This document shows, piece by piece, positions 1 through 5,888 of a stretch of DNA of 11,559 nt. Source of the stretch: Fibrobacter sp. (GTDB lineage: Bacteria > Fibrobacterota > Fibrobacteria > Fibrobacterales > Fibrobacteraceae); contig JAFWRL010000004.1 of the NCBI GenBank assembly GCA_017520105.1, positions 1 through 11,559 on the forward strand, read 5' to 3'. Position 1 is the stretch's first letter. Every line of letters starts with the position of its first letter. The notes under the pieces are model-generated. The model was not told the DNA's origin. It searched no databases and saw nothing but the letters and a program-made list of their open reading frames with translations. A program made the position numbers and the translations under genes.

Positions 1-230
1 AGCGATTGTTGAACAACCGCGTTGACAGCCTCCTTCTTAGCCCTTGGTTCTAAACGGGTGCGCTTTTTATGTTCCAAGTGCCACTCGCCTGTCATATCAT
101 ATAGCCTGCATTGATGTCGAAGATCTCGATCGTCGATGCCCGTTACTTTTGAAATAATGAAAGAGCCGTATCCCTCTTGGTACATTTCTAGAGCTTTAGC
201 CCATTCTTCTTCTGTGTGTTTCTTATACAT
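1..230 (-). CDS. IS3/IS150-type transposase OrfA, 3' part cut by window edge
   Basis: An ATG at 230-228 opens a frame that runs off the left edge (76 complete codons visible). It is the DNA-binding helix-turn-helix subunit of an insertion sequence; OrfA works with a downstream OrfB integrase, made by frameshifting in this family. The visible protein has the N-terminal pattern of IS150 InsJ-like OrfA: a charged start, a YQEGYGSFIISK segment, a second helix reading IDDRDLRH, then RLYDMTGEWHLE and a basic stretch before KKEAVNAVVQQ. By memory of InsJ, the corresponding order is IISARFGV, VRTWVALYEKHGE and VVKAVIEQ. The codons (AGG, CTA, CGA) look different from the neighbouring yidC gene. No clear Shine-Dalgarno sequence precedes the start. 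Orientation is the same as yidC. The rest of the element is outside the window, so it is not possible to say whether it is intact. Confidence 0.75.
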   Translation of the reverse strand, partial: MYKKHTEEEWAKALEMYQEGYGSFIISKVTGIDDRDLRHQCRLYDMTGEWHLEHKKRTRLEPRAKKEAVNAVVQQS

Positions 231-233
231 GAA

Positions 234-265
234 AACCCCGAAAGTTGTGTCCAACTTTCGGGGTT
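234..265. repeat. IS terminal hairpin, perfect 14-bp inverted repeat
   Basis: AACCCCGAAAGTTG (234-247) and its exact reverse complement (252-265) flank a 4-base loop, TGTC. It sits just upstream of the OrfA start. Read on the minus strand, the outer half (AACCCCGAAAGTTGGAC) resembles the terminal inverted repeats of IS3/IS150 relatives, which often carry a CCCC-AAAAGTTGGAC core near a TG end. Likely element tips are the TG dinucleotides at about 272-274. The hairpin lacks a T-run, so it is not a standard intrinsic terminator, but it may hinder read-through between yidC and the transposase. Confidence 0.7.
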
Positions 266-278
266 CACATCACACTAT

Positions 279-291
279 GGCCGGGGTGACA
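279..291 (-). repeat. Possible remnant of TGTCA-type hairpin repeat beside the IS end
   Basis: The minus strand reads TGTCACCCCGGCC here. This resembles the outer arm of the dispersed hairpin repeats at 3138-3212 and 8237-8370 (TGTCATTCCCGC). The opposite stem strand is missing, and IS sequence begins within about 5-7 bases. It may be a repeat arm interrupted by the IS. The match is short and could be chance. Confidence 0.3.
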
Positions 292-298
292 GTGTAAA

Positions 299-2152
299 TT
301 ACTTGACGATTTCGGCGTCCTTGACGTTCTTGCCTTTGAGCTTGGAAGAAGTCTTGCCGTTGTTGATTGGCGGGAACTTGCTGTAGATGTACTTGTACTG
401 AACAATACTCCAGATGTTACCGATAATCCAGTAAAGCACGAGACCGGAAGGCATCACGGCGCTGAACAGAAGCATCATGGCAGGCATCATCCACATCATC
501 ATTTTCTGCTGAGCCGGATCCATGCCGGCATTCGAACTCATCGTCACCTTCGTCTGGAAATAAGTAGAAGCCACCATGAGCCACGGAAGAATCGCAAGGC
601 CGGACGGCATAATGATAGGAATGCTGATTCCATCCCATACAATGTCACTGCGGCTGAGGTCCGTAATCCAGAGGAAAGCCGGGGCACCGCGAAGTTCGAT
701 GGCGCGGCCAAGCACAAAGAAAAGTCCCATGAAAATAGGCATCTGGATAAGCATCGGGAGGCAGCCGCCCGTGCAGCTGGCAAGCGGGTTGATGTTGTTC
801 TTGCTGTAGAGTTCCATCATCGCGGCTTGCTTCTTCTGCGGATCGCTGCGGTACTTGACGTTGATTTCGTCGAGCTGCGGCTTGAGAGCGGCCATACCAC
901 GAGTCGATTTAATTTGCTTTACAGTAAACGGAGTCGTAATGCCGCGAACGATAACCGTCACGAGGATGATTGCCACACCGTAGTTCGGGATGATGCTGTA
1001 GAACATGTTCAAGAGCTTGAGCAACATCTTGCAAATCCAGACAAACCAGACGTCTGCACCGCACCAGCTCCAGCCACTCACGATAATCTTTTCGTAGTCC
1101 TTGTTGAGCGAGGCAAGATCATCCCACTTGAGCGGGAGAATCATCAAGTCGTAATTGATGGACTGCGCACCGCGAACGTCGTCAGCAATTGTAAGCTTGT
1201 ACGTCCCCGGATCGACTTCGCTATCTTCAACCTTCATCGGCTTCGTCTTGAGCACAGCCGGAACAGCTTCGTCAAACTGCACCGTCATCGCGACGTACTT
1301 GCGACGGAGACCCGCCCAAATGACCTTGCCTTCGGTAGAATTGAAAGACGTCTGTTCGCGAGGCATTTCGCGTTCGACGGAATACACGTTGTTGAAAACA
1401 ACTTCACTGAAGTAGTAAGTACCGCCACCGCCGATACCCATGAAGCCCTTGGACTTCGGGATATCTTCCGTTTCCTTGAGGCCGCCCTTCCATGCGAGTT
1501 CGTATGCAGACGGCTGGAATCCGATAAACTTGTTTTCTTGACGAACAGCCGGGCCGTCCTGGGTAAAGCCGTAAGAGCGAATCACCTGGTTGCCGTTAGC
1601 ATCCTGGAAAACGAAACGGACACTTGCGCTGTCGGTCACAACAATCTTTTCGGGCGTGTTGCCGAGTTCGAACATCGCTTCGCTGAGGTCGGCGTTGTCG
1701 AGTTTCAAGTCAAAGGCACCAAGTGTCGTATCCTGGATGAGTTCCGGGAACTTGCCCGCGGAGTCCGGCAAAGCCTTCACAACCACGCTCTTCACCTTGC
1801 CGCCCTTGTTCGTGAGCGTCATGATGAACTTTTCGGTTTCGACCGTCACGGAGCGTTCCGCAATTTCTGCCTTCGGAGCGGCCGGAGCAGCGCTATCGTT
1901 AGCCACTGCTGGAGCGGCAACGTTTTCTGAACCACCGAGAACCGGAGCAGCCTTGATTTCGGGCGTTTTCTGCGGAAGCACGAGCGAATTCGATGCTTTT
2001 GCAGAATCCGCAGCAGCCTGCTTTTCGGCAGTCGCCTTCGCCTTTGCAGCACGGGCAGCAGCCTGCGCCTCGGCGTTTGCGTTATTGACAGCCATCCACC
2101 AAATCACGATAATCGCGATGAGAATGGAACCAATGATTGTATTCTTGTTCAT
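299..2152 (-). CDS. yidC: Membrane protein insertase YidC
   Basis: 617 aa. YidC inserts and folds inner-membrane proteins, alone or with SecYEG. It has the Gram-negative layout: an N-terminal membrane helix at about 5-22, an Ala-rich linker to about 100, a large periplasmic domain (about 100-355), then the conserved Oxa1-like core from about 370 with several membrane helices. The core carries VTVIVRGITTPFTVKQIKS (R403 is the conserved groove arginine), the cytoplasmic helical hairpin around 415-455 (RGMAALKPQLDEINVKYR), the NPLASC..GCLPMLIQMPIF segment (455-474), and last helices near 550-590. The C-terminus is short and basic. The length is slightly above E. coli YidC (548 aa), mainly from the Ala/Pro-rich linker. 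AAGGAT lies about 6 bases before the ATG. The start overlaps the yidD stop as ATGA, which suggests translational coupling. It is the last gene of the rpmH operon; an IS follows it directly. Confidence 0.97.
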   Translation of the reverse strand: MNKNTIIGSILIAIIVIWWMAVNNANAEAQAAARAAKAKATAEKQAAADSAKASNSLVLPQKTPEIKAAPVLGGSENVAAPAVANDSAAPAAPKAEIAERSVTVETEKFIMTLTNKGGKVKSVVVKALPDSAGKFPELIQDTTLGAFDLKLDNADLSEAMFELGNTPEKIVVTDSASVRFVFQDANGNQVIRSYGFTQDGPAVRQENKFIGFQPSAYELAWKGGLKETEDIPKSKGFMGIGGGGTYYFSEVVFNNVYSVEREMPREQTSFNSTEGKVIWAGLRRKYVAMTVQFDEAVPAVLKTKPMKVEDSEVDPGTYKLTIADDVRGAQSINYDLMILPLKWDDLASLNKDYEKIIVSGWSWCGADVWFVWICKMLLKLLNMFYSIIPNYGVAIILVTVIVRGITTPFTVKQIKSTRGMAALKPQLDEINVKYRSDPQKKQAAMMELYSKNNINPLASCTGGCLPMLIQMPIFMGLFFVLGRAIELRGAPAFLWITDLSRSDIVWDGISIPIIMPSGLAILPWLMVASTYFQTKVTMSSNAGMDPAQQKMMMWMMPAMMLLFSAVMPSGLVLYWIIGNIWSIVQYKYIYSKFPPINNGKTSSKLKGKNVKDAEIVK

Positions 2153-2400
2153 TTTTTATCCTTAGGGGGCGGAACGGGATCATAGCCGCCCTTGCAGAAG
2201 GGGTTGCATCTTAAGACTCTAAAAACCGCAAGATAGAAACCTTTGAAGGGTCCGTGCAGACGCAAGGCTTCAATTGCATAGTTTGAACACGTCGGCTGGA
2301 ACCTACAGACCCCATGAAAAAAATAGGGGTGAACCAGTTGGTATAGACGAATGGGGGCGATAAGCACCGCCACCAGGGCTTGTTTAACCTTCTGCCACAT
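2149..2400 (-). CDS. yidD: Membrane protein insertion efficiency factor YidD
   Basis: 83 aa, the usual size. YidD is a small membrane-associated protein that helps YidC-dependent insertion. The family signature is intact: an amphipathic N-terminal helix, then CRFQPTCSNYAIEALRLHG (C32, C38) and RCNPFCKGGYDPVP (C65, C69) at 64-77. The gene overlaps rnpA by 17 bases upstream and yidC by 4 bases downstream, the gene order found in most bacteria. An AGG lies directly against the ATG and no well-spaced Shine-Dalgarno is seen, so translation probably depends on coupling with rnpA. Confidence 0.96.
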   Translation of the reverse strand: MWQKVKQALVAVLIAPIRLYQLVHPYFFHGVCRFQPTCSNYAIEALRLHGPFKGFYLAVFRVLRCNPFCKGGYDPVPPPKDKK

Positions 2401-2737
2401 CCTGTTGCTTGTCCCATTCCATCTTGTGGAAAATTTTCTGGGCAGATTCGCGGAAACGCTCGGAAGACATTTCCTTGGAATTGTCGCTTACGATAATCAT
2501 CGCCCATACGGGCTTTTGGATATTCGGGACAACACCATAAAACAGAGGGCGCAGAAGCCTACGGCACTTGTTACGATACACCGCATTGCCGTTCTTTTTC
2601 TTCGCAAGAAAACAAAAACGACAAAAACCGTCCGGAGCTTCAATCCATCGCATGCTAAAAGCGGGTGCGCGGACGAACTTTCCTTGGACGGCTACTTGCC
2701 GATAAGCGGGCTGGTTAGGCAGCCGATAAGAACGCAG
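2384..2737 (-). CDS. rnpA: Ribonuclease P protein component (start codon non-standard or uncertain)
   Basis: RNase P protein binds the catalytic RNA and helps process tRNA 5' ends. The C-terminal two thirds contain the family signature NAVYRNKCRRLLR (51-63 when counted from 2737). The N-terminal family elements also lie in this frame: RLPNQPAYRQVAVQGKFVRA matches the usual RL...F..V...G pattern of the first helix and strand. The first ATG is at 2653, which would give 89 aa and lose this region. Upstream of it, the frame has no ATG, GTG or TTG before the in-frame stop at 2770-2768. I chose CTG at 2737, giving 117 aa, a normal family length. Alternatives are ATA at 2746 (120 aa) or ATA at 2764, which overlaps the rpmH stop as ATAA. 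The gene follows rpmH and overlaps yidD by 17 bases. Identity is secure; the start is not. Confidence 0.85.
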   Translation of the reverse strand: MRSYRLPNQPAYRQVAVQGKFVRAPAFSMRWIEAPDGFCRFCFLAKKKNGNAVYRNKCRRLLRPLFYGVVPNIQKPVWAMIIVSDNSKEMSSERFRESAQKIFHKMEWDKQQDVAEG

Positions 2738-2760
2738 AGTGGCTATAAGCCAACCCCGAC

Positions 2761-2916
2761 TTATTTCTTATAGATTTCGTCGCTAACGGTGAGGATCTTG
2801 CGACCCTTGGCGCGGCGACGGCTCAAAACAGCACGACCCCAACGGTCTTCCATACGGGCCATGAAACCGTGCTTGTTAACGCGCTTACGATTGTGAGGCT
2901 GGAATGTTCTTTTCAT
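2761..2916 (-). CDS. rpmH: 50S ribosomal protein L34
   Basis: 51 aa; L34 is typically 44-52 aa. The protein begins [18 protein letters not shown], continues [17 protein letters not shown], and ends [16 protein letters not shown]: a very basic, fully typical L34. AGAAAGG is placed about 8 bases before the ATG. It is the first gene of the rpmH-rnpA-yidD-yidC operon and has its own promoter-like sequence upstream (2955-2982). dnaA, a common upstream neighbour in other bacteria, is not adjacent; a divergent divIVA is found instead. Confidence 0.97.
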   Translation of the reverse strand: MKRTFQPHNRKRVNKHGFMARMEDRWGRAVLSRRRAKGRKILTVSDEIYKK

Positions 2917-2954
2917 GATAAAACCTTTCTAAAAACAGAATTTTTTGAGACTCA

Positions 2955-2982
2955 AATTTAGTAAAAAGTCCGCATTTATCAA
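2955..2982 (-). promoter_or_regulatory. Probable promoter of rpmH operon
   Basis: Minus strand: TTGATA (2982-2977), 16-base spacer, TAAATT (2960-2955). Both are close to sigma-70 consensus. The start of transcription would fall about 25-35 bases before the rpmH ATG, with AGAAAGG in the leader. Promoter preferences of this organism are not known from the sequence. Confidence 0.5.
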
Positions 2983-3094
2983 GGGGTTAGACCACCTCTA
3001 AAGGCTAAAAAAACGCCCCAAACGGGACTCAAACAGAAAGCGTCCAACGAAAGCACAATATATTCACAAGTTGTAAACATGTATTTTAAAGATC

Positions 3095-3129
3095 GGTCAG
3101 TAGTTATTGGTCAGTAGACAATAGATACG
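3095..3129. repeat. Degenerate 7-bp tandem repeat in intergenic DNA
   Basis: Five consecutive heptads: GGTCAGT, AGTTATT, GGTCAGT, AGACAAT, AGATACG. The first and third are identical. The exact unit GGTCAGTAG recurs 14 bases apart (3095 and 3109). The run sits in the rpmH-divIVA intergenic region. No function is evident. Confidence 0.5.
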
Positions 3130-3137
3130 CAAGTACA

Positions 3138-3212
3138 TGTCATTCCCGCCTTGAGCGGGAATCTCCATTCCATATTGCCCAAAGGAGATGCCCCATCAAG
3201 TGGGGCATGACA
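3138..3212. repeat. Composite inverted repeat, two 29-bp hairpin arms (copy A)
   Basis: The left arm (3138-3166) is TGTCAT, then a hairpin with an 8-bp stem ATTCCCGC/GCGGGAAT and loop CTTGA, then ATCTCC. The right arm (3184-3212) is the inverted counterpart: GGAGAT, a hairpin ATGCCCCA/TGGGGCAT with loop TCAAG, then ATGACA. The arms pair with each other through TGTCAT/ATGACA and ATCTCC/GGAGAT, so the whole 75 bases can fold cloverleaf-like around a central 17-base spacer. A second element of the same design lies at 8237-8370. It is likely a dispersed REP/MITE-like element. An extra ATGACA follows at 3224-3229. Confidence 0.75.
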
Positions 3213-3258
3213 GCAAAAGAGGCATGACAGCGCGCATCCTTTTTATATCTTTTACACA

Positions 3259-3279
3259 TATAATGGAACAATAGCAGGA
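3259..3279 (+). promoter_or_regulatory. -10 box and ribosome binding site of divIVA
   Basis: A perfect TATAAT lies at 3259-3264, and AGGA at 3276-3279, four bases before the ATG at 3284. A good -35 box is not visible (ATCCTT at 3236-3241 is poor). If TATAAT is the -10 box the leader is very short, so the message may start near the ribosome binding site. Confidence 0.4.
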
Positions 3280-3283
3280 TTAT

Positions 3284-3799
3284 ATGGAACTCACTCCGCT
3301 TGATATTAGAAACCAGACATTTCACTCGAAGAGCTTCGGCGGCTACGACCCGGACGAAGTGAAAGCATTTTTGGAAACCACCGCGACCGCATTCGAAAAC
3401 ATGTTCCGCGACCGCACGGACTTGACAGAACGACTGAAGGTCGCCGAAGAACGCGTGAACTACTACCGCCAAATCGAAAAGACTATCCAAGACGCGGTAG
3501 TCACGATGCAGCGCACGATTAACGAAGTGAAAGCCTCCGCCGAAAAAGAAGCGGAAATCATCATTGCCGAAGCCAAGGCCCGCGCCATGCGCGAAGTCGA
3601 AAGCATCAAACGTGAAAGCGAAAACCTCCGCACAGAAATTGAGCAGCTCCGCCAGTTGCGCACGAACTACTTTATCCGTTGCCGAGCCCTCATCCATAGC
3701 CAAGACGAACTGCTTTCCGCCATGGAAAACGACCAGCAAGACCAGAAGCCGTTCGAAGCACCTGTCATGCCTACAAACGACGGCTATGCGCTCACCTAG
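3284..3799 (+). CDS. DivIVA-domain coiled-coil protein
   Basis: 171 aa. The N-terminus has the DivIVA lipid-binding hallmark: LTPLDIRNQTF (3-13), then FGGYDPDEVKAFL (18-30). A long heptad-type coiled coil follows from about 30 to 140 (charged, rich in Glu, Lys and Arg, including EKEAEIIIAEAKARAMREVE). The tail is short and acidic. DivIVA-family proteins mark curved or polar membrane and recruit other factors for division or polar growth. Best known in Gram-positives, shorter DivIVA-domain proteins also occur in many Gram-negative phyla, often beside yggU as here. The ATG has AGGA four bases upstream. The yggU-like gene starts 6 bases after the stop. The particular role in this organism is not shown by the sequence. 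Confidence 0.9.
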   Translation: MELTPLDIRNQTFHSKSFGGYDPDEVKAFLETTATAFENMFRDRTDLTERLKVAEERVNYYRQIEKTIQDAVVTMQRTINEVKASAEKEAEIIIAEAKARAMREVESIKRESENLRTEIEQLRQLRTNYFIRCRALIHSQDELLSAMENDQQDQKPFEAPVMPTNDGYALT

Positions 3800-3805
3800 T
3801 ACGCC

Positions 3806-4036
3806 ATGAGAATCAACGTCAAGGTTCATGCGCGTAGCAAACGTGAAAGCGTAACGCAACTTCCCGACGGTAGCTACAAAGTCGAGGTCAAGGCCCCGCC
3901 AGTCGATGGGGCCGCAAACGAAGCCATTTGCGAGCTTATCGCAGAGCACTTCCACGTGCACAAACGTGACGTTTCGGTGGTAATGGGGTCAACAAACAAC
4001 AAGAAGGTCATCGAAATACTGGGGAGTACAAAATAA
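3806..4036 (+). CDS. DUF167 / YggU family protein
   Basis: 76 aa small alpha/beta protein of the YggU family (DUF167), whose biochemical role is not established. The family pattern is clear: INVKVHARSKRESV, then YKVEVKAPPVDGAANEAICELIAEHF, then VSVVMGSTNNKKVIEI. These match the usual V.V.P.A....V and V...AP..G.AN..L...LA..., ending in SR.K. It is 6 bases behind divIVA on the same strand and surely co-transcribed. No strong ribosome binding site is visible, so translation is likely coupled. It ends 44 bases from the convergent queE stop. Confidence 0.92.
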   Translation: MRINVKVHARSKRESVTQLPDGSYKVEVKAPPVDGAANEAICELIAEHFHVHKRDVSVVMGSTNNKKVIEILGSTK

Positions 4037-4080
4037 AGACCAACTTGAGATAACCATTTTGTCTTTCCAAAAACAGCTGG

Positions 4081-4770
4081 TCAGACTCCACGCAAATCGG
4101 GATCCCATACAACTTTATGCAGTTGTATTTGGAATCGTGCATTATTTTGCACCATCGTTTGTTCTGAAAGCATCCATTCGACAATTTTCTGATATTCCAG
4201 CTTGCCGAAAACAGGCGAAACAAATATGTGCGGCATCGTGCGTACAGAATCTGGCGTGGTAGCCTCCCGAGATTTGACACGCGAAAGTTCATCGACAACA
4301 GCTACCGTTTCCCGGAGGTCATCGACCGTACCGACAACAAACTTCAGGACATCGTCGGCTTCTAGAGTCGCAAAATTTTCAATCCGCATTTTGGCAGACA
4401 TGCCGCTGCTTTTGCATTTCCAGTCCATCGTGTAAAAAAGTCCCGGATAACGCCACCTGCATGGGACAGTACCGTTCGTTTCCACATTGACCAAATAGCC
4501 GCATTCGCTCAGCTTTTGCAATAATTCGCCGGCACCTGCATGCAGCAAGGGTTCCCCGCCGGTCAGAGTCACCGCTCGGACCCCGAACGTTTTTACTGCA
4601 TCCAGAATTTCGTTCAAGTTCATTTGTCTATAATCATCACCTTCGACGGCATACATCGAATCGCAATAACTACAGCGTAAATTGCAGCCATGCAACCGCA
4701 CAAATACAGCAGCCAGCCCTGTTCTCAAGCCCTCGCCTTCGATGCTTTTAAAAATTTCACAAACTTTCAT
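4081..4770 (-). CDS. queE: 7-carboxy-7-deazaguanine synthase QueE (radical SAM)
   Basis: 229 aa. QueE converts 6-carboxytetrahydropterin to 7-carboxy-7-deazaguanine, the third step to preQ0 and queuosine. The N-terminus has EIFKSIEGEG (5-14) and the radical-SAM cluster motif CNLRCSYCD with C29, C33 and C36 in CX3CX2C spacing. LTGGEPLL (69-76) is the SAM-binding motif and VETNGT follows. The C-terminal QIQLHKVVWDP is typical of QueE (usual form: QLHK..W). Its ATG lies 6 bases after the queD stop with AGGG upstream. It is the last gene of queC-queD-queE. Length is in the family range (about 190-250 aa). Confidence 0.95.
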   Translation of the reverse strand: MKVCEIFKSIEGEGLRTGLAAVFVRLHGCNLRCSYCDSMYAVEGDDYRQMNLNEILDAVKTFGVRAVTLTGGEPLLHAGAGELLQKLSECGYLVNVETNGTVPCRWRYPGLFYTMDWKCKSSGMSAKMRIENFATLEADDVLKFVVGTVDDLRETVAVVDELSRVKSREATTPDSVRTMPHIFVSPVFGKLEYQKIVEWMLSEQTMVQNNARFQIQLHKVVWDPDLRGV

Positions 4771-4776
4771 CAGGCC

Positions 4777-5112
4777 CTACGCATCAATTTCGTATTCGAC
4801 GATATTGCCTTCGCTTTCCTGAATTTGCACCTTATAGCAATGAGGAACTTGTTCGCAAATCCACCGGGCCATATTTTCGGCAGTCGGGTTGAAATCAACG
4901 ACTTCGTTCAGGAACTTGTGATCCAGCTTTCCGTGAACAATCTCCTTGATTCGAGAAAAATCGACGACCATCCCGTTTTCGTCAAGAGTCTCGGATTTGC
5001 AGAACACCGTAATAATCCAGTTGTGCCCATGCAAACCGCGGCACTTGCTTTCGTAAGGGAGGTCCAGCTTGTGCGCTCCCGAAATTTCTATACGTTTGAT
5101 AACCCTGTACAT
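4777..5112 (-). CDS. queD: 6-carboxy-5,6,7,8-tetrahydropterin synthase QueD
   Basis: 111 aa from the ATG at 5112. QueD turns dihydroneopterin triphosphate into 6-carboxytetrahydropterin. The zinc histidines are H14 (SGAHKL), H28 and H30 (GLHGHNW). The catalytic cysteine is C24 (ESKCRGLHGH), with LDHKFLN (H65) and E99 (QIQESEG) for catalysis and substrate binding. The frame is open further to an ATG at 5157, but that would overlap queC by 44 bases and add 15 residues unlike the family. The 5112 start has GAGGTG just upstream and lies one base past the queC stop, so it is preferred. Confidence 0.95.
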   Translation of the reverse strand: MYRVIKRIEISGAHKLDLPYESKCRGLHGHNWIITVFCKSETLDENGMVVDFSRIKEIVHGKLDHKFLNEVVDFNPTAENMARWICEQVPHCYKVQIQESEGNIVEYEIDA

Positions 5113-5113
5113 G

Positions 5114-5767
5114 CTACACCTCGTATTCCGTCGTGTCTTCGATTCCAGCCTCGGCAAGAGCGGCCTTGCGTTCGAGGCAAGTCGCGCACTTTCCGCAATG
5201 GACCAGGCCCCCTTTATAGCAAGACCAAGTTTGTCCGTAATCTAGACCGAGAACTTTACCTTTGCGCGCAATATCCGCTTTCGAAATCAGCGTGTAAGGA
5301 GCGTCTATTGTAATGTTCGCGTAGGTGCCCGCCGACATGGCCTGCGACATGGCATCCACAAACTCCTTGCGGCAATCAGGATAGATGTCATGGTCGCCAA
5401 AATGGTTCGCCATCATCACCTTCGTAAGCCCACGACTCTCGGCAAGCCCTGTGGCCACCGAAAGCATAATTCCATTGCGAAACGGGACCACTGTCGATTT
5501 CATATTTTCGTCGGCATAATTCCCTTCGGGTATCGCGTCTGCCCCCGACAACAGCGACGACTTGAAATAGTCGTGCATGAACTTGAGCGGAATCGTAAGG
5601 TGCTCAATCCCGAGCTTTTCGCAGTGGAACTTTGCAAAGGGAATTTCTCGACCGTTGTGGTTGCTACCATAATCGAACGAAACAGCAAGCGCAATTTCGT
5701 TTTTACGCTCGTAAAGCAAGGTCGTGCTGTCCATACCACCGGACAAGACCAGCAATGCATTTTTCAT
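5114..5767 (-). CDS. queC: 7-cyano-7-deazaguanine (preQ0) synthase QueC
   Basis: 217 aa. QueC uses ATP and ammonia to convert 7-carboxy-7-deazaguanine into preQ0. The N-terminal PP-loop SGGMDST (9-15) binds ATP. VPFRNG (94-99) is the conserved central motif. The C-terminal zinc site is C183, C191, C194 and C197 (SCYKGGLVHCGKCATC). AGGAG lies 5 bases before the ATG. It heads the queC-queD-queE run; queF and folE are not in the window, so preQ1 reduction must be encoded elsewhere or be absent. The 5' leader (5773-5814) may be a preQ1-sensing structure. Length is normal (about 220-230 aa). Confidence 0.96.
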   Translation of the reverse strand: MKNALLVLSGGMDSTTLLYERKNEIALAVSFDYGSNHNGREIPFAKFHCEKLGIEHLTIPLKFMHDYFKSSLLSGADAIPEGNYADENMKSTVVPFRNGIMLSVATGLAESRGLTKVMMANHFGDHDIYPDCRKEFVDAMSQAMSAGTYANITIDAPYTLISKADIARKGKVLGLDYGQTWSCYKGGLVHCGKCATCLERKAALAEAGIEDTTEYEV

Positions 5768-5772
5768 GGGAA

Positions 5773-5814
5773 CTCCTAGTTTTGTTTATAGTCAGGATGG
5801 ATTTCGAACTGACT
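5773..5814 (-). promoter_or_regulatory. queC leader: hairpin plus A-rich tail, preQ1-riboswitch-like
   Basis: On the transcript strand: a perfect 6-bp stem AGUCAG/CUGACU (5814-5809 with 5795-5790) closes a 13-base loop, UUCGAAAUCCAUC. It is followed directly by AUAAACAAAACUAGGAG (5789-5773), which ends in the queC Shine-Dalgarno. PreQ1-I riboswitches are one short stem with an 11-13-base loop, then an A-rich tail whose end pairs back into the loop and hides the ribosome binding site. Size, order, tail and gene context fit. The conserved loop bases do not match well; UCC in the loop could pair GGA of the Shine-Dalgarno. It is a candidate only. Confidence 0.35.
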
Positions 5815-5888
5815 CGGACGTAAATATAGAAAGTTATAACGACCAGGGGTAAATGTGTCCACAAGAACGAATCAAATAAAAACACCCT

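Noticed and set aside
827..1930. Long plus-strand open frame (367 codons) antisense to yidC
   Set aside because: It lies fully opposite a certain yidC. Its translation is rich in His, Arg and Phe without any family motif, the usual mirror of a codon-biased gene.
2759..2770. Programmed -1 frameshift fusing L34 to RNase P protein
   Set aside because: The site TAT AAG AAA TAA is not a slippery heptamer, and a fused product would add L34 to RnpA; a non-AUG start or a sequence error is simpler.
3138..3212. tRNA gene, because the element folds cloverleaf-like
   Set aside because: There are no conserved tRNA bases (no GTTCAA T-loop, no D-loop GG, no CCA), and the arms are plainly inverted copies of one repeat.
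3060..3258. DnaA-box-like sequences (ATATTCACA near 3060, TTTTACACA at 3250-3258) suggesting an origin next to rpmH
   Set aside because: Only one full match and one near match, no cluster, no AT-rich unwinding module clearly linked, and no dnaA or dnaN nearby.
3140..3961. Long minus-strand open frame (273 codons) opposite divIVA and yggU
   Set aside because: It is antisense to two well-supported genes, has Phe/Val/His-rich shadow composition, and its 5' part reaches into yggU.
4036..4083. Possible bidirectional terminator between yggU and queE
   Set aside because: AAAGAC/GTCTTT and GACCA/TGGTC can pair, but only with long loops and short stems, and neither is followed by a T-run.
5110..5157. 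Upstream ATG at 5157 for queD with 44-base overlap of queC
   Set aside because: The extra 15 residues do not fit QueD, while the ATG at 5112 has a good ribosome binding site and gives the family N-terminus.
4690..5313. Plus-strand open frame (207 codons) opposite queD and queC
   Set aside because: It is antisense to genes with intact catalytic motifs, and has no recognisable domain.
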